A DNA stretch of 64,000 nt from CAZUYC01 sp964624475. GTDB lineage: Bacteria; Myxococcota_A; UBA9160; SMWR01. How positions within the stretch are numbered: the stretch's first letter is position 1; every line of letters begins with the position of its first letter. The stretch is from the NCBI GenBank assembly GCA_964624475.1, contig CAZUYC010000004.1, positions 31,885 to 95,884 on the forward strand. Direction: 5' to 3'. Position numbers and translations under genes: made by a program. The notes under the pieces are model-generated. The model was not told the origin of the DNA. It did not search any database and saw nothing but the letters and a program-made list of their open reading frames with translations. Of the stretch, positions 36,500 to 45,073 are shown piece by piece.

Positions 36500-37750
36500 T
36501 TAGCCGATCACGCCGCGGGCTCGGAGCTGCGCGAGCTCCTCGGCATCGAGGCCGAGCGTGGATCGGAGCACCCGATCGGTGTGCTCGCCGAGGCGCGGGA
36601 AGGACGCGGCGGGCCCCTCGGCCACGCGCGAGAGCTTCACCGGGTTCCCGACCACGAGCAGGTCGGACCCCGCGTCGGGGCGCGGCACCTCGATCAGCAT
36701 GTCGCGCAGGGCGACGTGGGGGTCGGCGCGCAGGTCGGCCCCGTCGTTGCTGGGCCCCGCGGCGACGCCCTGCGCGCAGAGCTCGCGCGCGGCCTCGAGC
36801 TTGCCCTTCTCGCGCGCCCAGGCCTCGACGGCCGGGCGGATCACGGACTCGCGGTGCGCGGCCCAGCCCTCGCGCGTGGCGAAGCGCGGATCGGCGCACC
36901 ACTCGGGGTGGCCGACGCTGCGCGCGAGCCGCTCGAACTGGTGCTCCCGGAAGCAGGCGACGACGAACCAGCCGTCGCGGGCGCGAAACGAGGCCACCAG
37001 CGCGAAGTGGCGCGGCGTGCACCAGACGGGTGGGAGGCCCATCGACCACAGGAAGGGAAGCATGTCGTTGATCGCGATCATCGCGTCGTAGATCGCGACG
37101 TCGACGTGCTGGCCCTCCCCCGTGCGGTCGCGCTGGCGCAGGGCGGCGAGCGTTCCGATCACGGCGAAGAGCGCGGAGGCGTTGTCGCCGAGGGCGCCGG
37201 CCACCACGACCGGCGGTGGGCGACCCTCTTCGCGGTTCGGCTCGTAGAGGCCGCCCATCGCCTCGCCGATCGGCGCGTAGGCGGGCCAGTCGACGTAGGG
37301 GCTCGCCTCGTCCTGGCCGAAGCCGGAGATCGAGACGTACACCAGACCGGGTCGCAGCGGGGCGAGGTCGGCGTAGCCGAGGCCGCGCTTCGCGAGGGCG
37401 CCGGCGCGGTAGTTCTCGGCGACGACGTCGAAGTGGGGCACGAGGCGCTGGATCAGCTCGCGTCCGGCGTCCTGCCCGACGTCGATCGCGACGCTCTGCT
37501 TCGAGAGGTTGTTGCGCAGGAAGGTCGCGCCGACGCGGCGGCCGTCGGCGTCGGTGATGGCGGGCTGCGAGGCGCGGCCGGAGTCGCCGCGGCCGGGCGG
37601 CTCGACCTTCACGACCTCGGCCCCGAGGTGGGCCATCAGCTGCGTCGCGTAGGGGAGCGCCTGCATCTGCTCGAGGGCGAGCACCCGCACCCCGTCGAGG
37701 GGCTTGCCGAAGGCCTCGCGCTCCGGATTCCGGATCTCGCCGAGCTTCAT
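36500..37750 (-). CDS. CaiB/BaiF family III CoA-transferase
   Basis: 416 aa. It starts with LDGVRVLALEQMQALPYATQL and has the family body: LGAEVVKVEPPGRGD, NNLSKQSVAIDV, YVSISGFGQDEASPYVDWPAYAPIGEAMGG, and GQHVDVAIYDAM. Family III enzymes move CoA between carboxylic acids (formyl-CoA, crotonobetainyl-CoA, benzylsuccinyl-CoA types). The active-site Asp is probably the one in ALGDNASALFAV. Start ATG 37750. It is divergent from an acyl-CoA dehydrogenase gene that has a clear promoter; both belong to the CoA-ester block at 36500-42671. Substrate not evident. Confidence 0.88.
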   Translation of the reverse strand: MKLGEIRNPEREAFGKPLDGVRVLALEQMQALPYATQLMAHLGAEVVKVEPPGRGDSGRASQPAITDADGRRVGATFLRNNLSKQSVAIDVGQDAGRELIQRLVPHFDVVAENYRAGALAKRGLGYADLAPLRPGLVYVSISGFGQDEASPYVDWPAYAPIGEAMGGLYEPNREEGRPPPVVVAGALGDNASALFAVIGTLAALRQRDRTGEGQHVDVAIYDAMIAINDMLPFLWSMGLPPVWCTPRHFALVASFRARDGWFVVACFREHQFERLARSVGHPEWCADPRFATREGWAAHRESVIRPAVEAWAREKGKLEAARELCAQGVAAGPSNDGADLRADPHVALRDMLIEVPRPDAGSDLLVVGNPVKLSRVAEGPAASFPRLGEHTDRVLRSTLGLDAEELAQLRARGVIG

Positions 37751-37842
37751 CGTTGTCCCCGCCTGCGGCCCATTCTAGAGGGCCCGTCTCCGCCCGGAAG
37801 GCGGCCCGCCGCACTCCCCCCCCGGGGGGTGAGCGGTCCCTA

Positions 37843-37871
37843 TTTACAATACGCTACGTTTCGGATAGTAT
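37843..37871 (+). promoter_or_regulatory. Sigma-70-type promoter upstream of an acyl-CoA dehydrogenase gene
   Basis: TTTACA at 37843-37848 and TAGTAT at 37866-37871 are separated by 17 bp, near-consensus -35 and -10 boxes in an AT-rich island of an otherwise very GC-rich region. The ATG of the gene it would drive is at 37899. Confidence 0.7.
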
Positions 37872-37898
37872 CGCCTCTCGCCCAACGGGGGATCCCCC

Positions 37899-39080
37899 AT
37901 GAACTTCGAGTTCGGCGCAGCCGAGCAGGCCTTCGCGGTCGAGGTGGAACGCTTCCTCGCGGAGAGCCACTCCGACGAGGTCATGCAGCCCTGGAAGGAG
38001 AACTTCAGCCAGCTCGTGGACACGCCGGCCAAGCGCGCCTTCATGGGCAAGCTCGCGGCGCGGGGCTGGCTCGGCATCACCTGGCCCAGGGAGCTCGGCG
38101 GCCAGGACGGCGACGGCATCTACGAGTACGTGCTGAACGAGGCGCTCGCCTACCACGGGGCGCCGCAGATCGGCAAGGGCGTCGGCATCATCGGCAAGAC
38201 CCTGATCCGGCACGGGAGCGAGAAGCTCAAGCGCGAGTTCCTGCCGAAAATCCTGCGCGGCGAGATCGAGTTCGCCGTCGGCTACAGCGAGCCGCAGGCC
38301 GGCTCCGACGCCGCCAACATGCAGCTGCGCGCCGAGAAGGTCGCGGGCGGCTGGAAGCTCCACGGCCAGAAGATCTGGACCACCTCCGCGCACTTCGCGG
38401 ACTGGTACTGGGTCGGGGCGCGCACCAACCCGAACGTCGCGAAGCACGACGGGATCAGCCTCTTCCTGATCCCGATGGACCAGCCGGGGCTCGAGGTGCA
38501 GTCGATGCCCTGCATCGGCGGCGACCAGACCAACCAGGTCTTCTTCGACGACGTCTTCGTCGCCGACGGGTACATGGTGGGCCAGGAGGGCCACGGCTTC
38601 CGCTACATCTCGGAGGCGCTCGACCTCGAGCGCTTCACGATGTTCACCTACTCGCCGATCCAGGCCCGCTTCGAGCTGCTCTGCGAGTACGTGCGGACGG
38701 CGGTGATCGATGGCCAGCCGCTCCGCGAGGATCCCGTGGTGCGCCAGAAGATCGCCCAGCTCGCGACGCAGCACGAGGTGGCGCGCATGCTGGGGCTGCG
38801 CTTCGTGACCTCGTGCAAGCCGGGCGCGAAGCCGCCGACGGTCCAGGCGTCTCAGTACAAGCTCTACGCGACGCAGCTCTCGCAGCGCGCGGCGAACGCC
38901 GCGCTCGACATCGGGGGCGCCGCGAGCCAGCTCTGCCTCGGCGAGGAGGGCGCGCCGGCCGGCGGCCGCTTCGACTCCGCCTACCGGGCGACGGTGGTCG
39001 AGACGATCGGCGGCGGGGCCTCGGAGATCCAGAAGAACATCATCGCGCGGCGCGGGCTCGGCCTGCCCAAGAACTTCTAG
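37899..39080 (+). CDS. Acyl-CoA dehydrogenase
   Basis: 393 aa. Family elements are clear: GYSEPQAGSDAANMQLRAEKV (FAD-binding loop), HGQKIWTTSAHFADW, ERFTMFTYSPIQARFEL, and the C-terminal ETIGGGASEIQKNIIARRGLGLPK. Flavoenzymes of this family introduce an alpha-beta double bond into acyl-CoA. The short N-terminal domain beginning MNFEFGAAEQAFAVEVERFL is typical of the FadE17/28-like heteromeric types seen in steroid side-chain degradation, which pair with a second subunit; a second dehydrogenase of a different type lies at 41526. ATG 37899. The next gene starts 23 bp after its stop. Confidence 0.92.
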   Translation: MNFEFGAAEQAFAVEVERFLAESHSDEVMQPWKENFSQLVDTPAKRAFMGKLAARGWLGITWPRELGGQDGDGIYEYVLNEALAYHGAPQIGKGVGIIGKTLIRHGSEKLKREFLPKILRGEIEFAVGYSEPQAGSDAANMQLRAEKVAGGWKLHGQKIWTTSAHFADWYWVGARTNPNVAKHDGISLFLIPMDQPGLEVQSMPCIGGDQTNQVFFDDVFVADGYMVGQEGHGFRYISEALDLERFTMFTYSPIQARFELLCEYVRTAVIDGQPLREDPVVRQKIAQLATQHEVARMLGLRFVTSCKPGAKPPTVQASQYKLYATQLSQRAANAALDIGGAASQLCLGEEGAPAGGRFDSAYRATVVETIGGGASEIQKNIIARRGLGLPKNF

Positions 39081-39103
39081 CGAGGCGCTCGTCCGGAGCC
39101 CCG

Positions 39104-40270
39104 ATGGCGAGAGCCCCCCACCTCGACGGCGTGCGCGTGCTCGACCTCTCGACGGTCGGGCCCGCGGCGCGCTGCGCGCGCATCCTCGCCGACTACGGCG
39201 CCCTGGTCATCAAGGTCGGCGCGCCGCCGAGGAGCGGCGTGCAGCGCGAGCCGCCGTTCCACTCCTACGGCGCGAACCGGGGCATGCAGCGGATCCGGAT
39301 CGACATGAAGTCGCCCGCCGGTCGCGAAGCCTTCCTGCGCCTCGCGGAGGGCGCCGACGTGGTGCTGGAGAGCTTCCGGCCGGGCGTGATGCGGCGCCTC
39401 GGCGTCGGCTTCGAAGACCTGCGCGCGCGCAACCCCCGGATCGTCTTCTGCTCGACCAGCGGCTACGGACAGTCGGGGCCATACTCGCAGTGGGCGGGGC
39501 ACGACCTGAACTACCTCGCGCTCGGCGGCTTCCTCGCCTGCTCCACCCCGCGCGCGGACGGAGGCCCGCCGCTCCCCGGCGCGACCCTGGCGGACATCGC
39601 GGCGGGAGGCATGCAGGCGGCGATCGCGATCCTGGCCGCGCTGCTGCGCCGGGCCGCGAGCGGGGAGGGCGAGTACCTCGACGTCTCCGTCGCGGACGGC
39701 GTGCTCTTCACCACCTCGCTCTGGATCGACCAGTACCTGGCGACGGGCGAGCGGCCGGGCCCGGGCCACGACGTGCTCACCGGCCGCTACGCCTGGTACG
39801 AGTGCTACCCGGCGCGCGACGGGAAGTGGCTCGCCGTGGGCGCGATCGAGGCGCCCTTCTTCGCGAACCTGTGCAAGGCCCTCGGCCTCGAGCGCTGGAT
39901 CCCGTACCAGGAGGACGACGCGGTGCAGGACGCGATGCGCTCCGACTTCCGGCGCGTCTTCGCGACTCGCGACCGCGACGCCTGGGTGCGCGATCTCGCC
40001 CCGGCCGACACCTGTGTGGCCCCCGTCTACTCGGTGGCGGAGCTCGTCCTGGACGCGCACTTCGCCGAGCGCGGGGTCTTCTGCGAGGCGACGCACCCCG
40101 CGCACGGCCGCTTCCGGCAGGTGGGCCCCGTCTTCGCGGGCGGGGATCGCGAGGAGTCGGAGCATGCGGCGCTGCCCTCCGCGCACAGCGACGCCGAGGA
40201 GATCCTGCGCGGCGCCGGCTTCTCGGACGACGAGGTCCGGGCGCTGCGGCGCGAGAACGCGGTCGCGTAG
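39104..40270 (+). CDS. Alpha-methylacyl-CoA racemase-like enzyme (CaiB/BaiF fold)
   Basis: 388 aa. It belongs to the family III CoA-transferase fold, but resembles the racemase branch: AGHDLNYLALGG with His133 and LADIAAGG with Asp164, which align with the His126/Asp156 catalytic pair of mycobacterial MCR with one-residue different spacing, and VGAIEAPFF, whose Glu aligns with MCR Glu241. AMACR inverts 2-methyl groups so that beta-oxidation of branched acyl-CoA, such as sterol side chains or pristanoyl-CoA, can proceed. Start ATG 39104 lies 23 bp after the dehydrogenase. This assignment is by motif alignment made by eye. Confidence 0.8.
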   Translation: MARAPHLDGVRVLDLSTVGPAARCARILADYGALVIKVGAPPRSGVQREPPFHSYGANRGMQRIRIDMKSPAGREAFLRLAEGADVVLESFRPGVMRRLGVGFEDLRARNPRIVFCSTSGYGQSGPYSQWAGHDLNYLALGGFLACSTPRADGGPPLPGATLADIAAGGMQAAIAILAALLRRAASGEGEYLDVSVADGVLFTTSLWIDQYLATGERPGPGHDVLTGRYAWYECYPARDGKWLAVGAIEAPFFANLCKALGLERWIPYQEDDAVQDAMRSDFRRVFATRDRDAWVRDLAPADTCVAPVYSVAELVLDAHFAERGVFCEATHPAHGRFRQVGPVFAGGDREESEHAALPSAHSDAEEILRGAGFSDDEVRALRRENAVA

Positions 40271-40331
40271 GGAGGCCGGAGCCCGAGGGATGCGGCGGGC
40301 GCGGGGCGCCACGCCGCGGGAGGAGTTCGAG

Positions 40332-41384
40332 ATGTCCGAGCTTCCCGCCGAGGTCGCGGGCTGGATCGGAGAGACACGCTACTCCGAGGAGAGCGAGTTC
40401 GAGGTCGAGCGCGGCTACGTGCTGACCGCCTGCTCCTCCGTCGAGAACGGAAACCCGCTCTTCTGGGACGAGAAGACCGCGCGCGAGCTCACCGGGGGGT
40501 GGATCGCGCCGCCCTCGACGATCTCGACCTGGTGCCGGCCGCACCGTTACTCGCCCGATCGCGAAGGGGAGGGGCTCGCGCTCAAGGTCCACTTCGACCT
40601 GAAGGAGAAGCTGGGACTCCCCGAGGCGATCATGACCGACGACGAGCTGGTCTTCCTCCAGCCGGTCCGCCCCGGCGACCGCGTGCGCAGCCATCAGGTG
40701 CTGCGGGCGGTCTCCGAGCCCAAGACGACCAAGCTCGGCCGCGGCCGCTTCTGGACGATCGAGGTGGTCTACGAGAACCAGAAGGGCGAGCGCCTCGCCC
40801 TGGAGAAGATCACGGGCTTCGGGTATCGGAGGGAGTCGCAAGGCGGCGCAGCCGCCGCGCAGCGAGGCGCAGCCGAGCAAAGCGCGGGCCCCTGCGCAGA
40901 AGTGAGCGGTGCCGCGAATCTCACGCTCGACCGGGTGGCCGCAGGGCAGCACCTTCCCGAGCTCGGCTACGACGTCACGACCACGACCGTGGTGCTCGGG
41001 GCGCTCGCGACGCGCGACTGGCGCCCGATGCATCACGACCGCGACTTCGCGCAGAAGCGCAACGGCGTGCGCGACATCTTCCTGAACACTCCGAACCTCG
41101 CCCACTGGTTCGAGCGCTACCTCACCGACTGGACGGGCCCGTGCGGGCGCCCGGGGCGCATGAAGTTCCTCATGCGCGGCTCGGTCTTCGCCGGCGACCG
41201 CATGGTCTTCCGCGGCGAGGTGAAGGGCACCGAGACGGACGCCTCCGGCTGCGGCTGGGCGACGGTCGACGTCGCCGTGAGCGTCGAGGGACAGGTGATG
41301 ACCGCCTGCACCGCCCGCGTGGCGCTCCCGACGGGCCCCGACGACAACCCCTGGCGCCGCTCGGGAGAGACCTGGAAGCCCTGA
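40332..41384 (+). CDS. MaoC-family double-hotdog enoyl-CoA hydratase
   Basis: 350 aa. The first hotdog domain (about 1-165) resembles the MaoC/FAS1-type N-terminal dehydratase; the second (about 195-340) holds ATRDWRPMHHDRDFAQKRNGVRDIFLN, the MaoC catalytic Asp/His-type site, then PGRMKFLMRGSVFAGD. The two are joined by residues 168-190, EQSAGPCAEV-rich, encoded by a copy of the dispersed GC repeat. ATG 40332 is preceded by GGGAGGAG six bases away. It presumably hydrates the enoyl-CoA formed by the neighbouring dehydrogenases. The next gene begins 142 bp later, after another repeat copy. Confidence 0.85.
   Translation: MSELPAEVAGWIGETRYSEESEFEVERGYVLTACSSVENGNPLFWDEKTARELTGGWIAPPSTISTWCRPHRYSPDREGEGLALKVHFDLKEKLGLPEAIMTDDELVFLQPVRPGDRVRSHQVLRAVSEPKTTKLGRGRFWTIEVVYENQKGERLALEKITGFGYRRESQGGAAAAQRGAAEQSAGPCAEVSGAANLTLDRVAAGQHLPELGYDVTTTTVVLGALATRDWRPMHHDRDFAQKRNGVRDIFLNTPNLAHWFERYLTDWTGPCGRPGRMKFLMRGSVFAGDRMVFRGEVKGTETDASGCGWATVDVAVSVEGQVMTACTARVALPTGPDDNPWRRSGETWKP
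40833..40903 (+). repeat. Dispersed GC-rich repeat inside the MaoC gene
   Basis: The stretch carries GCGCAGCGAGGCGCAGCCGA, a variant of the dispersed core, and is read in frame as Ala/Gly/Gln-rich linker between two hotdog domains. Because it lies in a linker, insertion there would have left both folds intact. Confidence 0.6.
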
Positions 41385-41397
41385 GCGACGGCCCGCT

Positions 41398-41520
41398 GCG
41401 TCGGCTCCGCAAGCGCCCAGCAAGACGGCGGAGCCGCCGCGCAGCGAGCGAAGCGAGCGGCGTTCGAGGCAGCAAGCGCCCGGAGGGCGCGCGCAGCGAG
41501 CCGGAGGCGAGCGAAGGAGA
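41398..41520 (+). repeat. Dispersed GC-rich repeats between MaoC and acyl-CoA dehydrogenase genes
   Basis: Two copies of the core, GCGCAGCGAGCGAAGCGAGC at about 41439 and GCGCAGCGAGCCGGAGGCGA at 41491-41510, fill the intergenic gap. The second ends in GCGAAGGAGAACGG directly before ATG 41526, so the repeat end supplies the AAGGAGA ribosome site of the dehydrogenase gene. Confidence 0.7.
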
Positions 41521-41525
41521 ACGGG

Positions 41526-42671
41526 ATGGATCTGGATTTCACGCCGGAGCAGCAGGTCCTGCGCGAGATGGTGCGCGGCGTGCTGCGCGAGCACGCGCCG
41601 CTCGAGGTCGTGCGCAAGATGGAGGACGACCCGCAGGGCTACCCGCCGGAGCTCTGGAAGCAGCTCGCCGAGGTGGGCGTGCTCGGCGTGCTGATCCCCG
41701 AGCCCTACGGCGGCGCCGCCCAGACGCTGCTCGAGGCCGCGATCGTCTACGAGGAGCTCGGGCGCGCCCTCGCGCCCTCCCCGCACCTGCCGAGCTCGAT
41801 CGTCGGCGGGGGCCTCCTCCAGGCGGCCGGGAGCGAGGCGCAGCAGCGCGAGTGGCTGCCGAGGCTCTGCGACGGGAGCGCGCTCCTGACCCCCGCCTGG
41901 CTCGAGCCCGAGCGCGGCTTCGGGCCGATCGGCGTCCAGCTCGCGGCCGCGCGCGACGGCAACGGGTATCGCCTCTCGGGCGGGAAGCGGCACGTCCCCT
42001 TCGCGAGCGCGGCGACGCGCATGATCGTGCTGGCCCGCACGGGGCCCCGGGAACGGGACATCGACCTCTTCCTCGTCGATCCGAACGCGCAGGGCGTGAA
42101 GCTCCGCCAGCAGCGGACGCTCGGCTCCGACACGCAGTTCGCGGTCGAGCTCTCCGGCGTCCGCGTCCCCGAGAGCGCCCGGATCGGCGCCGCCGGCTCC
42201 GGCTGGGCGACCTTCGAGCGGGTCATGCACGACGCCATCGTCCTCGTCGCGGCCCAGGCGATGGGCGGCGCCGAGCGGGCGCTCGAGATCACGGTCGAGT
42301 ACGCGAAGGTGCGCAAGCAGTTCGACAAGCCGCTCGCCGCCTTCCAGGCCATCTCGCACTACCTCGCCGACGGGGCGACGCTCGTCGACGGCGGCAAGAC
42401 GCTGGTCTACGAGGCGGCCTGGGCGCGCTCGGTCGGCAAGGACGTCTCGCGCCTCGCGCCGATGGCGAAGCTCTTCGCCTGCCAGACCTTCCGCGACATC
42501 ACGGCGATGTGCCAGCAGGTCTGGGGCGGCGTCGGCTTCACCGTCGAGTACGACATCCAGCTCTACTTCCGGCGCGCGAAGCAGCTCCAGCTCTCCTGGT
42601 GGGATACGCGCACCCTCGAGGAGCTCGTCGCGGCCTCGGTGCTGGACTCGGGGCAGCCGGTCCGGGTGTAG
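41526..42671 (+). CDS. Acyl-CoA dehydrogenase (second type)
   Basis: 381 aa. It begins MDLDFTPEQQVLREMVRGVL and contains GVLGVLIPEPYGGAAQTLLEAAIVYEELGRALAP, and GGAERALEITVEYAKVRKQFDKPLAAFQAISHYLAD, with the KxRxQFxxPLxxFQ acyl-CoA dehydrogenase hallmark. The C-terminus RQVWGGVGFT VEYDIQLYFRRAK is a typical IGG-like FAD-loop variant. Sequence differs strongly from the dehydrogenase at 37899, and the pair resembles the two subunit types of heteromeric dehydrogenases. ATG 41526 has AAGGAGA five bases upstream, provided by a dispersed repeat. Stop is 171 bp before the Ton operon. Confidence 0.9.
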   Translation: MDLDFTPEQQVLREMVRGVLREHAPLEVVRKMEDDPQGYPPELWKQLAEVGVLGVLIPEPYGGAAQTLLEAAIVYEELGRALAPSPHLPSSIVGGGLLQAAGSEAQQREWLPRLCDGSALLTPAWLEPERGFGPIGVQLAAARDGNGYRLSGGKRHVPFASAATRMIVLARTGPRERDIDLFLVDPNAQGVKLRQQRTLGSDTQFAVELSGVRVPESARIGAAGSGWATFERVMHDAIVLVAAQAMGGAERALEITVEYAKVRKQFDKPLAAFQAISHYLADGATLVDGGKTLVYEAAWARSVGKDVSRLAPMAKLFACQTFRDITAMCQQVWGGVGFTVEYDIQLYFRRAKQLQLSWWDTRTLEELVAASVLDSGQPVRV

Positions 42672-42730
42672 CGACGACGGCCCTCGAAGCCCATCCGGAG
42701 CCGCCTGGGCCAGCGTTCCTCCGGTTACGA

Positions 42731-42804
42731 TTGTCAGTCGAGGGCTGGAAGGTATAATCCGCCCCCGTTCCTGCTTGACGCGCTTCGCGGAGCAGCCTTA
42801 TCCT
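42731..42804 (+). promoter_or_regulatory. Tandem sigma-70-type promoters of the Ton operon
   Basis: TTGTCA at 42731-42736 and TATAAT at 42753-42758 are 16 bp apart, a strong match to consensus. A second pair, TTGACG at 42775-42780 and TATCCT at 42799-42804 (18 bp), follows. Both point to the DUF3450 gene at 42843. The sigma-70 match is notable because such AT-rich elements are rare here. Confidence 0.7.
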
Positions 42805-42842
42805 AACCAGCTGGATTGCATCGCCTTTTCAGAGGATCGAAC

Positions 42843-43682
42843 ATGACGAGACCCCCCTCCTCGCCCCGGGGCTCGACGCTCGCCGTCGCCCTACTCCTCC
42901 TCTCGCTCGGACCCTGGGCCCCGGCGTCGGCCCAGCAGGCGCCCGCCGCGCCGCCGCCCGCGCCGCCCGTAAAGCCGCCGGGCGAGGTCCTCGATCTCGC
43001 CGTGGCCGAGCAGGCCGGCGCCGACAAGGACGCGGCGGCCGCGCAGGAGCGCATCAGCGAGATCGACGACGAGACGCAGAAGCTCCTGGCGCAGTACCGG
43101 ACGGCCCTCGGCGAGAGGGAGAGCATCGAGGCCTACTCCGAGCAGCTCGAGATCCAGATCCAGTCGCAGGTCGCCGACATCGCGTCCATCCAGACGCAGC
43201 TCGCGGAGGTCGAGACGACGGCGCGCGAGGTGCTGCCGCTCACCCAGAAGATGCTCGACGCCCTCAAGAACTTCGTCGAGCTCGACGTGCCCTTCCTGAT
43301 CGAGGAGCGGCGCAAGCGGGTCGCGACGCTCGAGGGCGTGATGGCGCGCGCCGACGTCACCCTCTCCGAGAAGTATCGCCGGGTCGTCGAGGCCTACCAG
43401 ATCGAGATGGAGTACGGCCGCACGGTCGACGCCTACGACGGCCGGCTCGGCGACGACGCCGACGCGCGGACCGTCCAGTTCCTGCGCATCGGGCGCGTGA
43501 GCCTCATGTACCAGACTCTCGACGCCAACGAGACCGGCTACTGGGATGCCGACAGCAAGAGCTGGGTCGTGGACGACGACTACCGGCAGGCCTTCAAGCA
43601 CGGCCTCGACATCGCCAAGAAGATCTCCGCTCCCGACCTGCTCGTGGTGCCGGTGCACGCTCCGAAGGAGGAGAAGTCGTGA
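42843..43682 (+). CDS. DUF3450 periplasmic protein of TtpC-type Ton system
   Basis: 279 aa. Signal peptide (STLAVALLLLSLGPWAPASAQQ), Pro-rich linker, then a mainly helical coiled-coil domain (AAQERISEIDDETQKLL, QSQVADIASIQTQLAEVETTAREVLPLTQKMLDALKNF), and an end containing FLRIGRVSLMYQTLDANETGYWD, the DUF3450 hallmark. Genes of this family always precede the TtpC/ExbB/ExbD/TonB genes of the TonB2-like systems. ATG 42843 has AGAGGA seven bases upstream. The stop overlaps the start of ttpC as GTGA. Role: probably a periplasmic or outer-membrane-linked accessory for energy transmission; mechanism unknown. Confidence 0.85.
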   Translation: MTRPPSSPRGSTLAVALLLLSLGPWAPASAQQAPAAPPPAPPVKPPGEVLDLAVAEQAGADKDAAAAQERISEIDDETQKLLAQYRTALGERESIEAYSEQLEIQIQSQVADIASIQTQLAEVETTAREVLPLTQKMLDALKNFVELDVPFLIEERRKRVATLEGVMARADVTLSEKYRRVVEAYQIEMEYGRTVDAYDGRLGDDADARTVQFLRIGRVSLMYQTLDANETGYWDADSKSWVVDDDYRQAFKHGLDIAKKISAPDLLVVPVHAPKEEKS

Positions 43683-45073
43683 TCCCGCGCATGCGTTTCC
43701 TGCTCGTGGTGGCCCTGGCCGCGCAGGCGACCTTCGCCCAGGGCGCCAGCGCCGCCGCCGGGAGCCTCGACGAGCTGCTCGATCAGACCAAGAACGTCCG
43801 CGCGCTCCAGACCAAGGCGAACGCGGAGCGCGAGCGCCAGTTCCTGGCCCAGCGCGACGAGCAGGCCCGGCTGGTCGCGGACGCGGTGCGTGCCCGCGAT
43901 GCCGCGGAGGCGCGCAGCACGGCGCTCTCCACGCACTACGACCAGAACGAGCTCCAGACGACCGAGATCCAGAACCTGCTCGACAGCCGGCTCGGCAGCC
44001 TCGGCGAGCTCTTCGGCGTCGTGCGCCAGGTCTCGGGGGACGTCTCGGGCGTCGTCTTCCAGTCGATGCTCAGCGCCCAGTATCCCGGCCGCGACGAGTT
44101 CTTCACGGACCTCTCGAAGGCCAAGGAGCTGCCCTCGATCACGAAGCTGGAGCAGCTCTGGTACGAGATGCTGCGCGAGATGACCGAGTCGGGACGGGTG
44201 GCGCGCTTCCGGACGGACATCGTGGGAGCCGACGGATCCCGCGCGCCGGCCGAGGTGGTCCGGATCGGCCCGTTCATCGCCATGTCCGACGGCAACTACC
44301 TCTCGTACCTGCCGAGCGTGAAGGTGCTCTCGCTGCTGCCCCGCCAGCCTCCCGGGTGGCTCACCGAGATCGCCGAGGAGGTGCAGCAGACGCAGAGCGG
44401 CTACGTCGGGGCGGCGGTCGACCCGTCGCGCGGCGTGCTGCTCTCGCTCTACGTGCAGCGGCCGGGCTGGGTCGAGCGTGTCGAGCAGGGCGAGCTCGTG
44501 AACTACGTGATCCTCTTCGTCGGCGCGGCCGGCGTCCTGTGCGCCCTCTACCAGTTCTTCTACCTGCTGCGGGTGCGCCTCGGGGTGAGCCGGCAGCTCC
44601 GCAACCTCGATCGCCCGAGCAACGACAACCCGCTCGGGCGCGTGCTCACGACCTTCCGGGGCGACGCCGCGCAGGCCGAGGAGGAAGCGGAGGTGGTCGA
44701 GCTGCGCATCTCGGAGGCCGTGCTGCGCGAGGTGCCGCTGCTCGAGCGCTTCCAGGCCTTCCTGCGCCTCGCCGTGGCGGCCGGCCCGCTGCTCGGGCTC
44801 GTCGGCACCGTGGTCGGCATGATCATCACCTTCCAGAGCATCACCGAATCGGGCTCGAGCGATCCGCGGCTCATGGCGCACGGCATCGGAACGGCCATGA
44901 TCGCGACCGTGCTCGGCCTCGGAATCGCCATCCCGCTGCTCTTCATGAACGCGGGGCTCGCGTCGATGTCGCGCTCGGTGGTGCAGATCCTCGACGAGCA
45001 GAGCACGGGCCTGCTCGCGGAGATGCTCGAGCGCGAGCGCGGCGGCCAGGGCGGAGGGTCGCGGCATGCTTGA
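43679..45073 (+). CDS. TtpC-type MotA/TolQ/ExbB proton-channel protein
   Basis: 464 aa, twice the length of ExbB. The signal peptide and periplasmic coiled-coil N-terminal domain (about 25-260: DELLDQTKNVRALQTKANAERERQFL) are followed by one membrane helix (ELVNYVILFVGAAGVL) and the MotA/TolQ/ExbB core of two more helices (AVAAGPLLGLVGTVVGMIITF and IATVLGLGIAIPLLFMN). This extended form is TtpC of the TonB2-type systems. GTG 43679 shares bases with the DUF3450 stop (GTGA). The C-terminus overlaps exbB by 8 bases. It contributes to the proton-motive-force-driven complex. Confidence 0.88.
   Translation: MIPRMRFLLVVALAAQATFAQGASAAAGSLDELLDQTKNVRALQTKANAERERQFLAQRDEQARLVADAVRARDAAEARSTALSTHYDQNELQTTEIQNLLDSRLGSLGELFGVVRQVSGDVSGVVFQSMLSAQYPGRDEFFTDLSKAKELPSITKLEQLWYEMLREMTESGRVARFRTDIVGADGSRAPAEVVRIGPFIAMSDGNYLSYLPSVKVLSLLPRQPPGWLTEIAEEVQQTQSGYVGAAVDPSRGVLLSLYVQRPGWVERVEQGELVNYVILFVGAAGVLCALYQFFYLLRVRLGVSRQLRNLDRPSNDNPLGRVLTTFRGDAAQAEEEAEVVELRISEAVLREVPLLERFQAFLRLAVAAGPLLGLVGTVVGMIITFQSITESGSSDPRLMAHGIGTAMIATVLGLGIAIPLLFMNAGLASMSRSVVQILDEQSTGLLAEMLERERGGQGGGSRHA

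Noticed and set aside
35457..37814. Upstream extension of the autotransporter frame
   Set aside because: A good ribosome site and a signal peptide lie at ATG 35456; upstream the frame overlaps the EthD and CoA-transferase genes without homology.
35396..40270. A 1624-residue frame running across the EthD, CoA-transferase and dehydrogenase genes
   Set aside because: Only its last part (from 39104) resembles a protein, the AMACR-like enzyme; the rest is out-of-frame reading of known genes.
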